A stretch of DNA of 64,000 bases from Proteus cibi. Its GTDB lineage: Bacteria; Pseudomonadota; Gammaproteobacteria; Enterobacterales; Enterobacteriaceae. Location: positions 123,866-187,865 of the forward strand of contig NZ_PENW01000005.1 in the NCBI RefSeq assembly GCF_003144405.1. Direction: 5' to 3'. Shown one piece after another: positions 17,093 through 25,867 of the stretch. The notes beneath the pieces were generated by a model. That model saw only the letters and a list, made by a program, of their open reading frames with translations, was not told the DNA's origin and made no database searches. The translations under genes and the position numbers were made by a program. How positions within the stretch are numbered: position 1 is the stretch's first letter; each line of letters opens with the position of its first letter.

Positions 17093-18739
17093 TTAATTAA
17101 AGAAAATAAACGTTAAATCACCCTGTTTTTCTACAATAGGTTTTATCTTTAACTGACTAATAACAGATAATATATCTTTTCGCTCTGGTCGGACTAAAAC
17201 AATCGCAATCCCTTGATAGTTATTCTCTTCAATTAAGTTAACTAACTGCTTAAGGTCGTAATATTTATTTTGCACATCAGGATATGCCAAACCATAAGCT
17301 AACTCCCCTTTCGTCTCTGTTAAACGAATATCAGTGCGTTTTAATCCCCATGCTAAAGACGTTCCGATCCCGACTTCATCAGTTAAAATATAAGGCTTAT
17401 TTGCTAGCTCACTATAATAGTGATTAATTACCTTTTCAGGAGTGCTTTTGCTTTCTACTTTGTGAGGAATAGCATAACCAATGGCTAGACTTAATCCTAC
17501 CGAGCAAAATAAAGTCAGTAAACGTGTCGATTTAAAGAATGAGACCATTCCCATCACGCTCCAACATAAGAACCCGACGATACCCAGTAATGCTTTATAT
17601 TGCTCATTTGTTTCATATAACGTAAATCGTGTCGAGAAAAGTGAATAAACAATAATAGAGACGCCAATAAGCCCAAAAACAGTATTTATAATCGCATTAA
17701 TATTATGGATCTTTTCATTTTGTTTATTTTTTAGCTCTTCCATGTAATGTGCTATTAAAATAGAAAGTGGCACAAAACAAGGTAACATATAGGTTAATAG
17801 CTTACCGCTGGAGGCTGAAAAGAAAGCAAAAAATAGAAAGAACCAAAACGTGAAATAAAGAGTTCCCTTTTTCAAGAAAATCGCTGATTTAAGCGCTCCA
17901 AATAAGAACCCTAACCAAGGCAAAATACCCAAAATAACAATAGGTAGATAAAACCACATAGGTTGTGATCTTGCTGATGCCTTTTCAACAAAACGTTGAA
18001 CATGCTCAATCCAAAAGAAGTAGTGCCAATAATCAGGTGCCTGAAGTGCAACTGAAATCACCCATGGGCAAGCAATAATAAGCATTGAGATAAGCGCTAT
18101 TGGTGTATAACAAAGGACTTCTTTAAAACGGGATAAGCTAATTGCGGTTACAAAAAAAACTAATACAGGTAATACAACCGCAATAAAACCTTTGGTTAGA
18201 AAACCTAGTCCACAGAAAATACCAACGAGAATATAAGCTTTAATTCTCCCTTTTCTATTAGTTGCATGTAATCCAGATAAAAAATAATACATTGCTGCCG
18301 TGACAAACATTGTCACGATAGGATCAAGAATATTGTAGGTACCAATCGCTAACACAAGAAACGAGGATAAAAAGACCACCAGTGCATTAAACGCCAAAGC
18401 ACGGTTATGCCAAACTCGCATAGTAGCACGATAAACAAATAAGCCTGTTAATAAAGTTGAAGTGACAACGACAATACGAACAGAAAAATTACCGCCACCA
18501 AATAACCATTGTGCAATACTGTTTAGCCAATACCCTAATACAGGCTTTTCAAAATAACGAATATCCAGCATGTAAGGTACAGACCAGTTACCTGATACCA
18601 GCATTTCTCGACTAATTTCAGCATAACGGATCTCATCTGGTTGCCAGAGTAGTCGCGTTTCGAGAGGAATTAAATAAGTTAAACATATAAAAATAAAAAG
18701 TAGAAACCATTTATATCTTTCTACAAAATCAACACGCAT
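17093..18739 (-). CDS. arnT: 4-amino-4-deoxy-L-arabinose lipid A transferase (ArnT/PmrK family)
   Basis: 548 residues from ATG 18739, which has GAGGAAT just upstream; the longer frame to 18787 lacks a comparable RBS. E. coli ArnT has 550. The protein is a GT-C glycosyltransferase with an N-terminal periplasmic loop motif 'WQPDEIRYAEISREML', 'YFEKPVLGYWLNSIAQWLFG', and about 12 membrane helices, followed by a C-terminal periplasmic domain. It moves L-Ara4N from undecaprenyl phosphate to lipid A, giving resistance to polymyxin and cationic peptides. It stands alone here; the other arn genes are not in the window. Confidence 0.88.
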   Translation of the reverse strand: MRVDFVERYKWFLLFIFICLTYLIPLETRLLWQPDEIRYAEISREMLVSGNWSVPYMLDIRYFEKPVLGYWLNSIAQWLFGGGNFSVRIVVVTSTLLTGLFVYRATMRVWHNRALAFNALVVFLSSFLVLAIGTYNILDPIVTMFVTAAMYYFLSGLHATNRKGRIKAYILVGIFCGLGFLTKGFIAVVLPVLVFFVTAISLSRFKEVLCYTPIALISMLIIACPWVISVALQAPDYWHYFFWIEHVQRFVEKASARSQPMWFYLPIVILGILPWLGFLFGALKSAIFLKKGTLYFTFWFFLFFAFFSASSGKLLTYMLPCFVPLSILIAHYMEELKNKQNEKIHNINAIINTVFGLIGVSIIVYSLFSTRFTLYETNEQYKALLGIVGFLCWSVMGMVSFFKSTRLLTLFCSVGLSLAIGYAIPHKVESKSTPEKVINHYYSELANKPYILTDEVGIGTSLAWGLKRTDIRLTETKGELAYGLAYPDVQNKYYDLKQLVNLIEENNYQGIAIVLVRPERKDILSVISQLKIKPIVEKQGDLTFIFFN

Positions 18740-19070
18740 ATATTCCTCGTTAAAATAAAACCATATCACCTTATACGAACTATTCACTTAGAATAGCTAT
18801 CCTATAAAAGATTCAATTATTATTTATTAATTTATAATTAATTAACCTATCGCTTTATTTTTAATTAACAAGAAAGATGCAAAAGAAGATTATTATCAAT
18901 AAGATATTGAGTTTTTAATCGGTGATTTAAATGATGAAATTATTAACTTTTTATTAATTTATTTAATAACGGAGAGTTTTTATCACAAATTATCTAAATA
19001 GTATTAAAGTAATAAATAGAGGATAAAAAATTAAACATAAACAGAAAATAAACAAAGTATATAAATAAAA
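18740..19070. other. AT-rich spacer upstream of arnT
   Basis: No ORF, repeat or clear operator is seen apart from the arnT ribosome binding site and the terminator of the next gene at 19071-19096. The arnT promoter must lie here. Confidence 0.4.
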
Positions 19071-19096
19071 AAACCAGAATGAACTTATTCTGGTTT
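19071..19096. terminator. terminator of the AhpD-like gene
   Basis: AAACCAGAAT (19071-19080) pairs perfectly with ATTCTGGTTT (19087-19096), flanked by A and T tracts on both sides, so it can work in both directions. It lies 37 bp after the minus-strand stop codon. Confidence 0.75.
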
Positions 19097-19132
19097 TTTA
19101 TTACTTTATTTAATTATATGATAATAAAAATC

Positions 19133-19471
19133 TTATTTACTGAACTCTTTAAAAGCACCCATGGTGTTGGATGCATACATCACTGAAGGACCACCGCCCA
19201 TATAAATAGCAACACCTAATGCTTCAGCGAGTTCTTGCTCTGTTGTACCGAGCTCCACAAGTGTTTTTGTATGAAATCCAATACAACCATCACAACGATT
19301 TGCGACAGCAATTGCAATGGCGATCAGTTCTTTTGTTTTTGCGTCTAACGCACCTTCTTTACCACCCGCTTTTGTCGTACTCATAAAAGCTTTCATTACT
19401 TCTGGAATATTTTGAGACAATGCCCCCATGTTACCTGCAATGTCTGTTACTATTTCTTTGTACTTGCTCAT
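19133..19471 (-). CDS. carboxymuconolactone decarboxylase-family (AhpD-like) protein
   Basis: 112 residues, a single CMD domain. The redox motif C60-xx-C63 with His67 ('NRCDGCIGFHTK') is the AhpD-type alkylhydroperoxidase signature, so a peroxidase or disulfide-reducing role is more likely than true decarboxylation. 'LGTTEQELAEALGVAIYMGG' is also typical of the family. AAGGGATC precedes the ATG. The gene is monocistronic and its physiological substrate is unknown. Confidence 0.8.
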   Translation of the reverse strand: MSKYKEIVTDIAGNMGALSQNIPEVMKAFMSTTKAGGKEGALDAKTKELIAIAIAVANRCDGCIGFHTKTLVELGTTEQELAEALGVAIYMGGGPSVMYASNTMGAFKEFSK

Positions 19472-19600
19472 TTTTGATCCCTTACAATATATTTATTTAT
19501 ATAATATAAAAACATAATATCAAATTATATAATCTAAGCAAGTCAATTTAATCTAAGGTGATCTTTTCTATTATGATAGTTACCGAAAAAGAGGTTTAAA

Positions 19601-20005
19601 ATGTCTATTTTAGATGAGTGGGCTGAACGCCATATCGAAAAAGCGTTGCAAAAAGGAGAACTTTCATCACTTAAAGGTGAAGGACAACCGCTGATCCTCG
19701 ATGATAATAGCCATGTTCCAGAGTCACTTAGAGCAAGCTATCATTTATTAAAAAATGCCGGTTTTTTACCCCCTGAAATGCAAGATAGAAAAGAAGCCTT
19801 ATCTCTCGCTGAGATCCTAAGTACATTAAATGGATCGGGAATAGAGAATGAATCACTGCAAAAACGCTTGGCATTACTTGAGTTGAAATTACAGCAGGCA
19901 GGTTTAGATACTCAATTTTTACATGCGGACTATGCCACACAACTGACAGAAAAATTGGCAAATCATAAAAAGAAACCGAACAAAAATGATGAAATATCAA
20001 AATAG
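19601..20005 (+). CDS. DUF1992 protein (DnaJ-homologue subfamily C member 28-like domain)
   Basis: 134 residues. The conserved N-terminal block 'SILDEWAERHIEKALQKGEL' followed by 'LKGEGQPLILDD' and 'HLLKNAGFLPPEMQDRKE' is the DUF1992 pattern, as in E. coli YhdN (from memory). No catalytic motif is known. The C-terminal half is helical and charged. The molecular role of the family is not established. Confidence 0.75.
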   Translation: MSILDEWAERHIEKALQKGELSSLKGEGQPLILDDNSHVPESLRASYHLLKNAGFLPPEMQDRKEALSLAEILSTLNGSGIENESLQKRLALLELKLQQAGLDTQFLHADYATQLTEKLANHKKKPNKNDEISK

Positions 20006-20008
20006 AAA

Positions 20009-20034
20009 AAGCCTATACATCCTTGTATAGGCTT
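20009..20034. terminator. bidirectional terminator between the DUF1992 gene and the AbgT gene
   Basis: AAGCCTATACA (20009-20019) pairs perfectly with TGTATAGGCTT (20024-20034) around a TCCT loop. The core TACATCCTTGTA recurs in the mrpA-mrpB spacer (38501-38512). Confidence 0.75.
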
Positions 20035-20054
20035 CTTTCATTCATTGCTGAGCA

Positions 20055-21632
20055 TTAACCTGCTGTTGGAGAATAGTACGTTGGTGAACCAGGTCCTACA
20101 GGTAAGTTAAATACAAATACCCATAAGTAGAATAATAATGACCAACCTATTAAGAAAATAATGGAATATGGCAACATCATAGAGATCATAGTGCCAATAC
20201 CTGTGTCTTTCTTATATTTTGTTGCAACAGCTAATATCAAACCAAAATAACTCATCATTGGTGTAATGATATTAGTAACAGAATCTCCTATGCGATAGGC
20301 TGCTTGGATTGTCTCTGGCGCATAACCTGCAAGCATTAACATGGGTACAAAAATAGGAGCTGTAACTGCCCATTGTGCTGATGCAGAACCAATCATTAAG
20401 TTAATAAAAGCACAGATTAAAATAAAGCCTAAGAACAGTAATCCACTTGGCATATCAATACTATTAAGTAGTGCAGCTCCCTTAACCGCAATCACCTGAC
20501 CGATGTTTGTCCAACCAAAGAACGCAACAAACTGAGCCGCAAAGAAAATAATTACTAAATAGAGCCCTAGCGTACTCATCGAATTCGCCATAGCATCAAC
20601 GATATCTTTATCTGTACGCATTGTCTTAGCAATCCATCCATAAACAATACCCGGAATTGCAAAGAATAAGAAAATAAAGACAACAATAGATTTTAAGAAA
20701 GGAGAATTACCAATTAGCCCTGTCTCTTGGTTTCTCAATATGCCATTTTCAGGAACAACCGTTAGCGCCAAAATCACGCCCATCACAATAAAGGTTCCCG
20801 TTGCAGCCCATAATGCTTTCTTTTCTAGTGGCGTAACTTCAGCAGCATTCCTTAAATCATTTTCTTCATCATCAAGTTCGTTACCGTTATAAGGCCCTAA
20901 TTGAGGCTCAACGATTTTTTCTGTAATGAAGTAACCTAAGAAAGTAATAAGGAATGTACTGACAAACATAAAGTACCAGTTTGCTTCAGCACCAACGATA
21001 TAAGTTGGATCTATAATGCGCGCAGCTTGCTGCGTAATGCCCGATAATAACGGATCTATCGTCCCTAAGAGTAAGTTAGCTGAATAACCGCCGGAAACCC
21101 CTGCAAATGCAGCCGCTAGACCAGCAAGAGGATGCCGTCCTAACGAGTGGAAGATAATCGCTGATAACGGTATCAATACCACATAACCTAATTCAGCCGC
21201 GGTATTTGACATAATACCCGCAAAGACAATCGCCAATGTGGTCATTTTACGAGGTGCTTTCATTACCACTAAACGCATAACCGCAGATAATAAACCTGCA
21301 CGTTCAGCAATACCGACACCTAACAACGCCACCAGCACCGTACCTAAAGGCGCAAATCCGGTAAAGTTTGTGACGATATTTGCCAATATACGACGAATAC
21401 CCTCTGCATCTAACAAACTAATAATGTGAATATAGCCGTCTTCTGCGCGTCCTTTGGCGCCTTCTGGTCGGGGATCTTGTACCGTAACACCGAAGTATTC
21501 ACCAACTGCAGAAGAGACAAGTAAAATAGCAATTAAAATAATAAATAAAATAACGGGATGGGGTAGCGCATTTCCTAGCCATTCCACTGTGCGTAGAAAG
21601 CGACTGCCTCCCTGTTTTTTTGTTTGCATCAT
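20055..21632 (-). CDS. AbgT-family transporter (p-aminobenzoyl-glutamate import / sulfonamide export type)
   Basis: 525 residues (524 if the second of two adjacent ATGs at 21629 is used, which suits the AGGA spacing better). The protein has about 9-11 membrane segments and the family motifs 'FAGVSGGYSANLLLGTIDPL' and 'GDSVTNIITPMMSYFG'. 'MIGSASAQWAVTAPIFVPML' is the second hairpin-type segment. Members such as AbgT import p-aminobenzoyl-glutamate, while MtrF/YdaH export antimetabolites; which applies here cannot be read. No abgAB hydrolase genes are adjacent. Confidence 0.82.
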   Translation of the reverse strand: MMQTKKQGGSRFLRTVEWLGNALPHPVILFIILIAILLVSSAVGEYFGVTVQDPRPEGAKGRAEDGYIHIISLLDAEGIRRILANIVTNFTGFAPLGTVLVALLGVGIAERAGLLSAVMRLVVMKAPRKMTTLAIVFAGIMSNTAAELGYVVLIPLSAIIFHSLGRHPLAGLAAAFAGVSGGYSANLLLGTIDPLLSGITQQAARIIDPTYIVGAEANWYFMFVSTFLITFLGYFITEKIVEPQLGPYNGNELDDEENDLRNAAEVTPLEKKALWAATGTFIVMGVILALTVVPENGILRNQETGLIGNSPFLKSIVVFIFLFFAIPGIVYGWIAKTMRTDKDIVDAMANSMSTLGLYLVIIFFAAQFVAFFGWTNIGQVIAVKGAALLNSIDMPSGLLFLGFILICAFINLMIGSASAQWAVTAPIFVPMLMLAGYAPETIQAAYRIGDSVTNIITPMMSYFGLILAVATKYKKDTGIGTMISMMLPYSIIFLIGWSLLFYLWVFVFNLPVGPGSPTYYSPTAG

Positions 21633-22182
21633 TTATCCTTTTTATAAAAAAACAGAAAATGCACAGTACACAACCCTTTTTATTATGACTATCTGTTAAT
21701 CCTATTTATAGATGCTTTATTTAAGATAAACATCATGACAAAATTATAAAATAAAATATTTTTTATCTTAATAAACAACGCGATAAAAATAAATCACACA
21801 ATTACAAATCACTTACATTAAAATTAATTTATAATATCTAAAATTAAAAAATGTGCATAAGGTAACATTTTTTAACATTATCATGATTATTTATTAACCT
21901 TTTCCATCTAAAAACACCGTCGATTAATTGTTAGAAACGATTAAATGCTCAGATAAACCTGATAATAACGGTTGTAATTACTATAAAAGGGAAAATAATG
22001 ACGAATAAATGGTCAGAATAGGTTAAAAGTTTAGATTATTTGTAACATGAACAGGTGGTTTTGCAGTAGATATTGAACGTCTTACTATACACAGAATAAA
22101 GAATTGATAAGCTGAGAAAAGAAAAATAGAAATCGTAAAATAAGTATTTAAAAGACAATATTGTTGATATTTTAAAGATAAA
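21633..22182. other. spacer between the AbgT gene and the mrp'-type operon end
   Basis: About 550 bp of AT-rich DNA. A short minus-strand frame (22036-22221) runs through the terminator at 22183-22212 and lacks a convincing RBS, so I treat it as chance. Nothing else is recognisable. Confidence 0.45.
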
Positions 22183-22212
22183 AAAGAGGGTAAGAATAAC
22201 CTTACCCTCTTT
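22183..22212 (-). terminator. terminator of the first mrp-type operon
   Basis: AAAGAGGGTAAG (22183-22194) pairs perfectly with CTTACCCTCTTT (22201-22212). Read on the minus strand it is followed by a U tract, 31 bp after the mrpJ' stop. Confidence 0.85.
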
Positions 22213-22243
22213 ATCTACCACTCAATGAGAAAACATTTGTTGA

Positions 22244-22561
22244 TTAGAAGATAACATCTGGCGTAGATTCAGCCATAAAGTATATACACTGATTTGTGTG
22301 TCTATCTTCAGTCTCTTCTTCAGCGTGAAAACAATCCTCAAAAAACCAGTAAATGGGCGTTCTTAAATAGACCGCCAATGTCACAAGGTAACTCAAGTCT
22401 ATTTTATTTAACCCGCGTTCATAACGTGAGAACTGTTGTTGGCTAATTCCCAATTTATCAGCAATATGCGCACCAGTATAACCAAGCTCTTTGCGTTTTT
22501 TCTGTATTCTTTGACCAACTAACTCATTCACATTGATGTTTATAAGATCATAATCCATCAT
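22244..22561 (-). CDS. MrpJ-type XRE regulator at the end of the mrp' operon
   Basis: 105 residues from ATG 22561 (an upstream in-frame TTG is less likely). One HTH spans about residues 14-70 ('QRIQKKRKELGYTGAHIADK' then 'LGISQQQFSRYERGLNKID'), followed by 'TPIYWFFEDCF'. It is a close paralogue of the MrpJ at 31628. MrpJ represses motility (flhDC) and coordinates adherence with swimming in P. mirabilis. The C-terminal tail after the HTH differs between the two copies, so target or partner specificity may differ. Confidence 0.85.
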   Translation of the reverse strand: MMDYDLININVNELVGQRIQKKRKELGYTGAHIADKLGISQQQFSRYERGLNKIDLSYLVTLAVYLRTPIYWFFEDCFHAEEETEDRHTNQCIYFMAESTPDVIF

Positions 22562-22584
22562 CGCGTTTTCCAACTTCGTTTATA

Positions 22585-23418
22585 TTAAGGCATTGCCAAA
22601 ATTAATGTACCTACCCCAGAGAATGAACCCGGAGCAACTCGACCATAAGGACGTAATATAGAGCTAACCACTACAGGTGTTGCTCTTCCCGCAGGTACAA
22701 AAATTATCTCGCCATTTTCACCTGGTTTATTGTTAAGGTATAAATCTGCATAGAGGCTACCGTCTGGGCGTAATCTGACATTTGGGCCTTCTAGAGATGA
22801 TGCATAAACAACAACAGATAAGTCTTTATTGCATGTCACGCGAATTGTTTGTGATCGTTTATTCTGTGTTGAGTCGCCTAATCTGTCTTCATCAATATCG
22901 CCATAACTGAGGTTGACAGAACCATCAATTATCTCACAAGCCCCAGCAGGCGGCGGTGCAATACCGCACATTGATCCTGGAAGTAGTAATTTTGTCGTTC
23001 CGGTTTCATAAAATAAGCCAACACACTCTTGAATTTCACTATTAGGCACCCCTGAGTGGTGAGCTACAGCCGGTGACGTAGGAAAACTTTGCACACGCAT
23101 AACAGCATCACGTAATTCCGCCATAGTGCGATATTTTTGCGCCCCGGTTAAAATTGTTCTTGTCGCAGCCCCACCTTGTCCTGATGCATTATGTCTATGA
23201 TTAATCGTGATTTTACAAGATGCACCACCATAACAAGGATTCAATGTCATCGTTGTTTCTGGGTCCCAACGCTGAATAATAAAAGTATAATTTGCAGCAG
23301 AAGAAGAAATAATTTTAGATTCAGTAATATAAGAAAAAATAGAAGCCATTGATGATGCAGAAAAGAGTGTCATCACGCTAAATAGGCATAATGCTGATAA
23401 TCGTTTTGGGGTAAACAT
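22585..23418 (-). CDS. MrpH-type fimbrial tip adhesin, mrp' copy
   Basis: 277 residues with a signal peptide ending at about residue 25 (FSASSMA). The N-terminal receptor domain keeps the zinc-binding histidines of MrpH: His74 and His76 in 'INHRH' and His120 or His121 in 'VAHHSG'. The C-terminal half (from about 160) is a pilin domain ending 'SFSGVGTLILAMP', which would take the donor strand. MrpH caps MR/P fimbriae and mediates haemagglutination and biofilm formation in a zinc-dependent way. Sequence between the histidines differs clearly from the other copy, so binding specificity may have shifted. Confidence 0.85.
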   Translation of the reverse strand: MFTPKRLSALCLFSVMTLFSASSMASIFSYITESKIISSSAANYTFIIQRWDPETTMTLNPCYGGASCKITINHRHNASGQGGAATRTILTGAQKYRTMAELRDAVMRVQSFPTSPAVAHHSGVPNSEIQECVGLFYETGTTKLLLPGSMCGIAPPPAGACEIIDGSVNLSYGDIDEDRLGDSTQNKRSQTIRVTCNKDLSVVVYASSLEGPNVRLRPDGSLYADLYLNNKPGENGEIIFVPAGRATPVVVSSILRPYGRVAPGSFSGVGTLILAMP

Positions 23419-23438
23419 ACTAACCTCAATCTTAATAA

Positions 23439-23990
23439 TTAATCATAATTCAGGTGGAATGTGGCTATAGCGCTAAAACGACCTCGTTTTATTGATTCAT
23501 TAGCAATAGCATTAGGCTCGGCTTGTATAAATGCACGGAACCTTAAAATAGAATCTCCTGAATTTAAGGCAATATTGCTTGTTTCCTGATTAATCCGCAG
23601 TGGACTGCCATCCGAGTTTTCTAACCCAATGGCAATACCTTCAGCTTGACTTCCTGTACTTAATGCAAGAAAACCTTGCCCAACCATTGCCTGATTTTCA
23701 GTACCACTAAATGTCACTCTCACCCTTTTATTAATAGAAAGGTCACATTCTGATAAATGAATTTGAAAATTTTGGCTATTTGTTCTACCCGCGCCAATAT
23801 AAAACGTTTTATCTGGCACATTACCAAATTCTAGAGAAATGGTTTCATCACCTGGTTTTATCACACAAGGTTCATCAACTAATGTGCCATAAAGTCGCAT
23901 ATTATTCGGTGCTGCATTAGCGGCTGAAAATATTCCTATTAGAAGCGTAAGCCCGCAAATAACAGGAAGCGGTAATGTTTTAAGCTTCAT
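23439..23990 (-). CDS. MrpG-type minor fimbrial subunit, mrp' copy
   Basis: 183 residues from ATG 23990 with AGGAG 7 bases upstream; the GTG two codons earlier is less likely. It has a signal peptide to about residue 26, the conserved 'GTLVDEPCVIKPGDETI', and the C-terminal pilin strand 'FSAIATFHLNYD'. Paired cysteines (in 'EPCVI' and 'LSECDL') form the pilin disulfide. It is probably an adaptor or minor subunit near the tip, by analogy with MrpG. Confidence 0.85.
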   Translation of the reverse strand: MKLKTLPLPVICGLTLLIGIFSAANAAPNNMRLYGTLVDEPCVIKPGDETISLEFGNVPDKTFYIGAGRTNSQNFQIHLSECDLSINKRVRVTFSGTENQAMVGQGFLALSTGSQAEGIAIGLENSDGSPLRINQETSNIALNSGDSILRFRAFIQAEPNAIANESIKRGRFSAIATFHLNYD

Positions 23991-24000
23991 TTTCACACTC

Positions 24001-24492
24001 CTATTGATATTCTGCGAGCAATGTTGCTGTTACTTCAAATGGACCTTCTACTAAGGTACTTCCCGGTTTTTTTACCGGAACAGCTTGAATAATAGGGGGT
24101 TTATCTGGTGAGATAACAAAGCGCTCATTTAAGATAAAAGGCTCACCGTTTCGAGTCATATGAATAGCTAAATCCGTAATATTGGTTTGCAATCCAGCAT
24201 CATCAAACTGACTTTTAGGACCAATAATAGAAAGCCCCAGATCCCAACCTTTAATATTGGGATCGCACTTTAATCGGTAATTCACGGGTTGGGTGTAATT
24301 AATCCCATCAACTCTATGAATACCAACGTTATGACCAAAATAAACTTCAATTAAATTATTATTTTCGATTACACAAGGAGGCGGAATTAATAATGTTCCA
24401 AATAATTTCATATTCGGTTCATCCGCACTGACAAATAAAGGCGACATGACGAGTAATGTTGTCAGACAAACCTTTTTTAAATTAATAAGCAT
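24001..24492 (-). CDS. MrpF-type minor fimbrial subunit, mrp' copy
   Basis: 163 residues with a signal peptide ending around 'PLFVSA'. The motif 'GTLLIPPPCVIENNNLIEVY' and a C-terminal 'FEVTATLLAEYQ' mark a PapK/PapE-like minor pilin. The two cysteines sit in 'PPCVI' and 'LKCDP'. It is 10 bp from the next operon gene and colinear with the other mrp operon. Confidence 0.85.
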   Translation of the reverse strand: MLINLKKVCLTTLLVMSPLFVSADEPNMKLFGTLLIPPPCVIENNNLIEVYFGHNVGIHRVDGINYTQPVNYRLKCDPNIKGWDLGLSIIGPKSQFDDAGLQTNITDLAIHMTRNGEPFILNERFVISPDKPPIIQAVPVKKPGSTLVEGPFEVTATLLAEYQ

Positions 24493-24503
24493 GTACTGAC
24501 TCC

Positions 24504-25052
24504 TTACTGATATTCTACTCGAAGCGTTGCCGTAGCGTAAAAATCACCCCCAGTTAATGATGCAGAGTAATCACGAACAGGAATTGCCTCAAATTGAGGG
24601 AAGTTAGGATAAGTGAAATTCACTTCTTGCCCCAATCTCAATAATTTATTTTGGTAAAGAAGACGTACCCCTAATCCTGTAATGTTTGTGGTCAAGGCAT
24701 TTGAATCAAACCCCGTACCATTTCCAGAAATAGAGACTTTCATTGTATTTGTTGGCATTTTTCTACATTCAGCACTATAAGTAATAGGCTTTTTGTAATT
24801 AACACCATCAATACGCGTACTCATGACTTCACCAAAATCAACCTCAATCGTTTTTCCCCCATTGATGACACAAGGAGGTGGAGCGATAACATTACCCGTG
24901 ATATAGACATATACAATCCCAGGTATAGCGCTACCCGCTCTCGCTGTAGGTGGTGTATTTGCAACAGCAGCTGAACTCAGGACACCAGTAAATGTTGTCA
25001 TTAATAAAATCAACACTGCTTTGCTTGTGTTAAACCGCTGTTCCATATCCAT
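24504..25052 (-). CDS. MrpE-type minor fimbrial subunit, mrp' copy
   Basis: 182 residues from ATG 25052, chosen because AGG lies 7 bases upstream and the other copy starts at the equivalent codon. The longer frame to 25097 would overlap mrpD'. After the signal peptide it has 'GNVIAPPPCVINGGKTIEVD' and ends 'FYATATLRVEYQ'. It probably acts as a tip-fibrillum adaptor pilin. Confidence 0.85.
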   Translation of the reverse strand: MDMEQRFNTSKAVLILLMTTFTGVLSSAAVANTPPTARAGSAIPGIVYVYITGNVIAPPPCVINGGKTIEVDFGEVMSTRIDGVNYKKPITYSAECRKMPTNTMKVSISGNGTGFDSNALTTNITGLGVRLLYQNKLLRLGQEVNFTYPNFPQFEAIPVRDYSASLTGGDFYATATLRVEYQ

Positions 25053-25063
25053 AAATAAACCTA

Positions 25064-25822
25064 TTAATTTCCGATTGCTGTTTCTACAACCTTGCACTCA
25101 TTGCCATTACAGCTAAATTTCAAACGAGGGCGTCCACCGTAATCGTTGATATAACTTAATACGGGTGAAGCACCAAGTGTCGAGGCTTTCAAATTAAGAT
25201 CCGCACTACTTTTTGGATCGACCATTAAAGGCGTAAACCCAGTAATACTTTCACCTTTTAATCCTGTTAAGCCATCAACAATTGTCACAAAGTAAGGGGT
25301 TGGATTATTAACCTGATAGATATCCCCTTTTTTCGTCAGGGTAATTTTTTCCTGCCACGGATTTGTTAAATCTGTTTGTGTTGCATAAATCGCAGCTGGT
25401 CGATAAAACAATTTAATCCGTGTTTGTAATGCAATTTGCAATACATTGGGTTTATCACTACGTGGTGGAATTTCACGTAAGTTAAAATAGAACACACTTT
25501 CCCTATCTTGAGGTAATTTAGCGACATCAGGTAATCCTTGTATTTTTATCTGGCTTTTATCACCTGGTTCAATTCGCTGAATAGGTGGCAGAACGATTAA
25601 TGGACTTTCCACTTTTTGCCCATTGACATCTTCCATCCAACCTTGTGCTAAATAAGGCAGATCTTTATTTTGATTACTGACATTCAGGCTAATTGATTTA
25701 TCAGCTCCATTAAAAATGATACGAGTTCTATCCAATGCAATCGCAGCAATAGCTTGTTGAGTAAACACCATACCCGTTAATAATGTGGTTGCTACAATGA
25801 ATGAGCGCTTTAATAACATCAT
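25064..25822 (-). CDS. periplasmic fimbrial chaperone, mrp' copy (MrpD/PapD family)
   Basis: 252 residues with a signal peptide to about residue 26 (QQAIA). The chaperone signature 'SVFYFNLREIPPRSDKPNVL' and the two conserved basic/strand segments ('ALDRTRIIFNGADKSISLNV' and 'QTRIKLFYRP') are present. The C-terminal cysteine pair ('FSCNGNECK') is typical of FGL/FGS PapD-like chaperones. It folds subunits by donor-strand complementation and delivers them to the usher. Confidence 0.9.
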   Translation of the reverse strand: MMLLKRSFIVATTLLTGMVFTQQAIAAIALDRTRIIFNGADKSISLNVSNQNKDLPYLAQGWMEDVNGQKVESPLIVLPPIQRIEPGDKSQIKIQGLPDVAKLPQDRESVFYFNLREIPPRSDKPNVLQIALQTRIKLFYRPAAIYATQTDLTNPWQEKITLTKKGDIYQVNNPTPYFVTIVDGLTGLKGESITGFTPLMVDPKSSADLNLKASTLGASPVLSYINDYGGRPRLKFSCNGNECKVVETAIGN

Positions 25823-25867
25823 CTTTAATTACTCTTTTGTTTATAAAATCGTTTAATTTTTCCCTTC

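Noticed and set aside
22036..22221. 61-residue minus-strand frame after mrpJ'
   Set aside because: It runs through the operon terminator, lacks a good RBS and has low-complexity hydrophobic sequence from AT-rich DNA.
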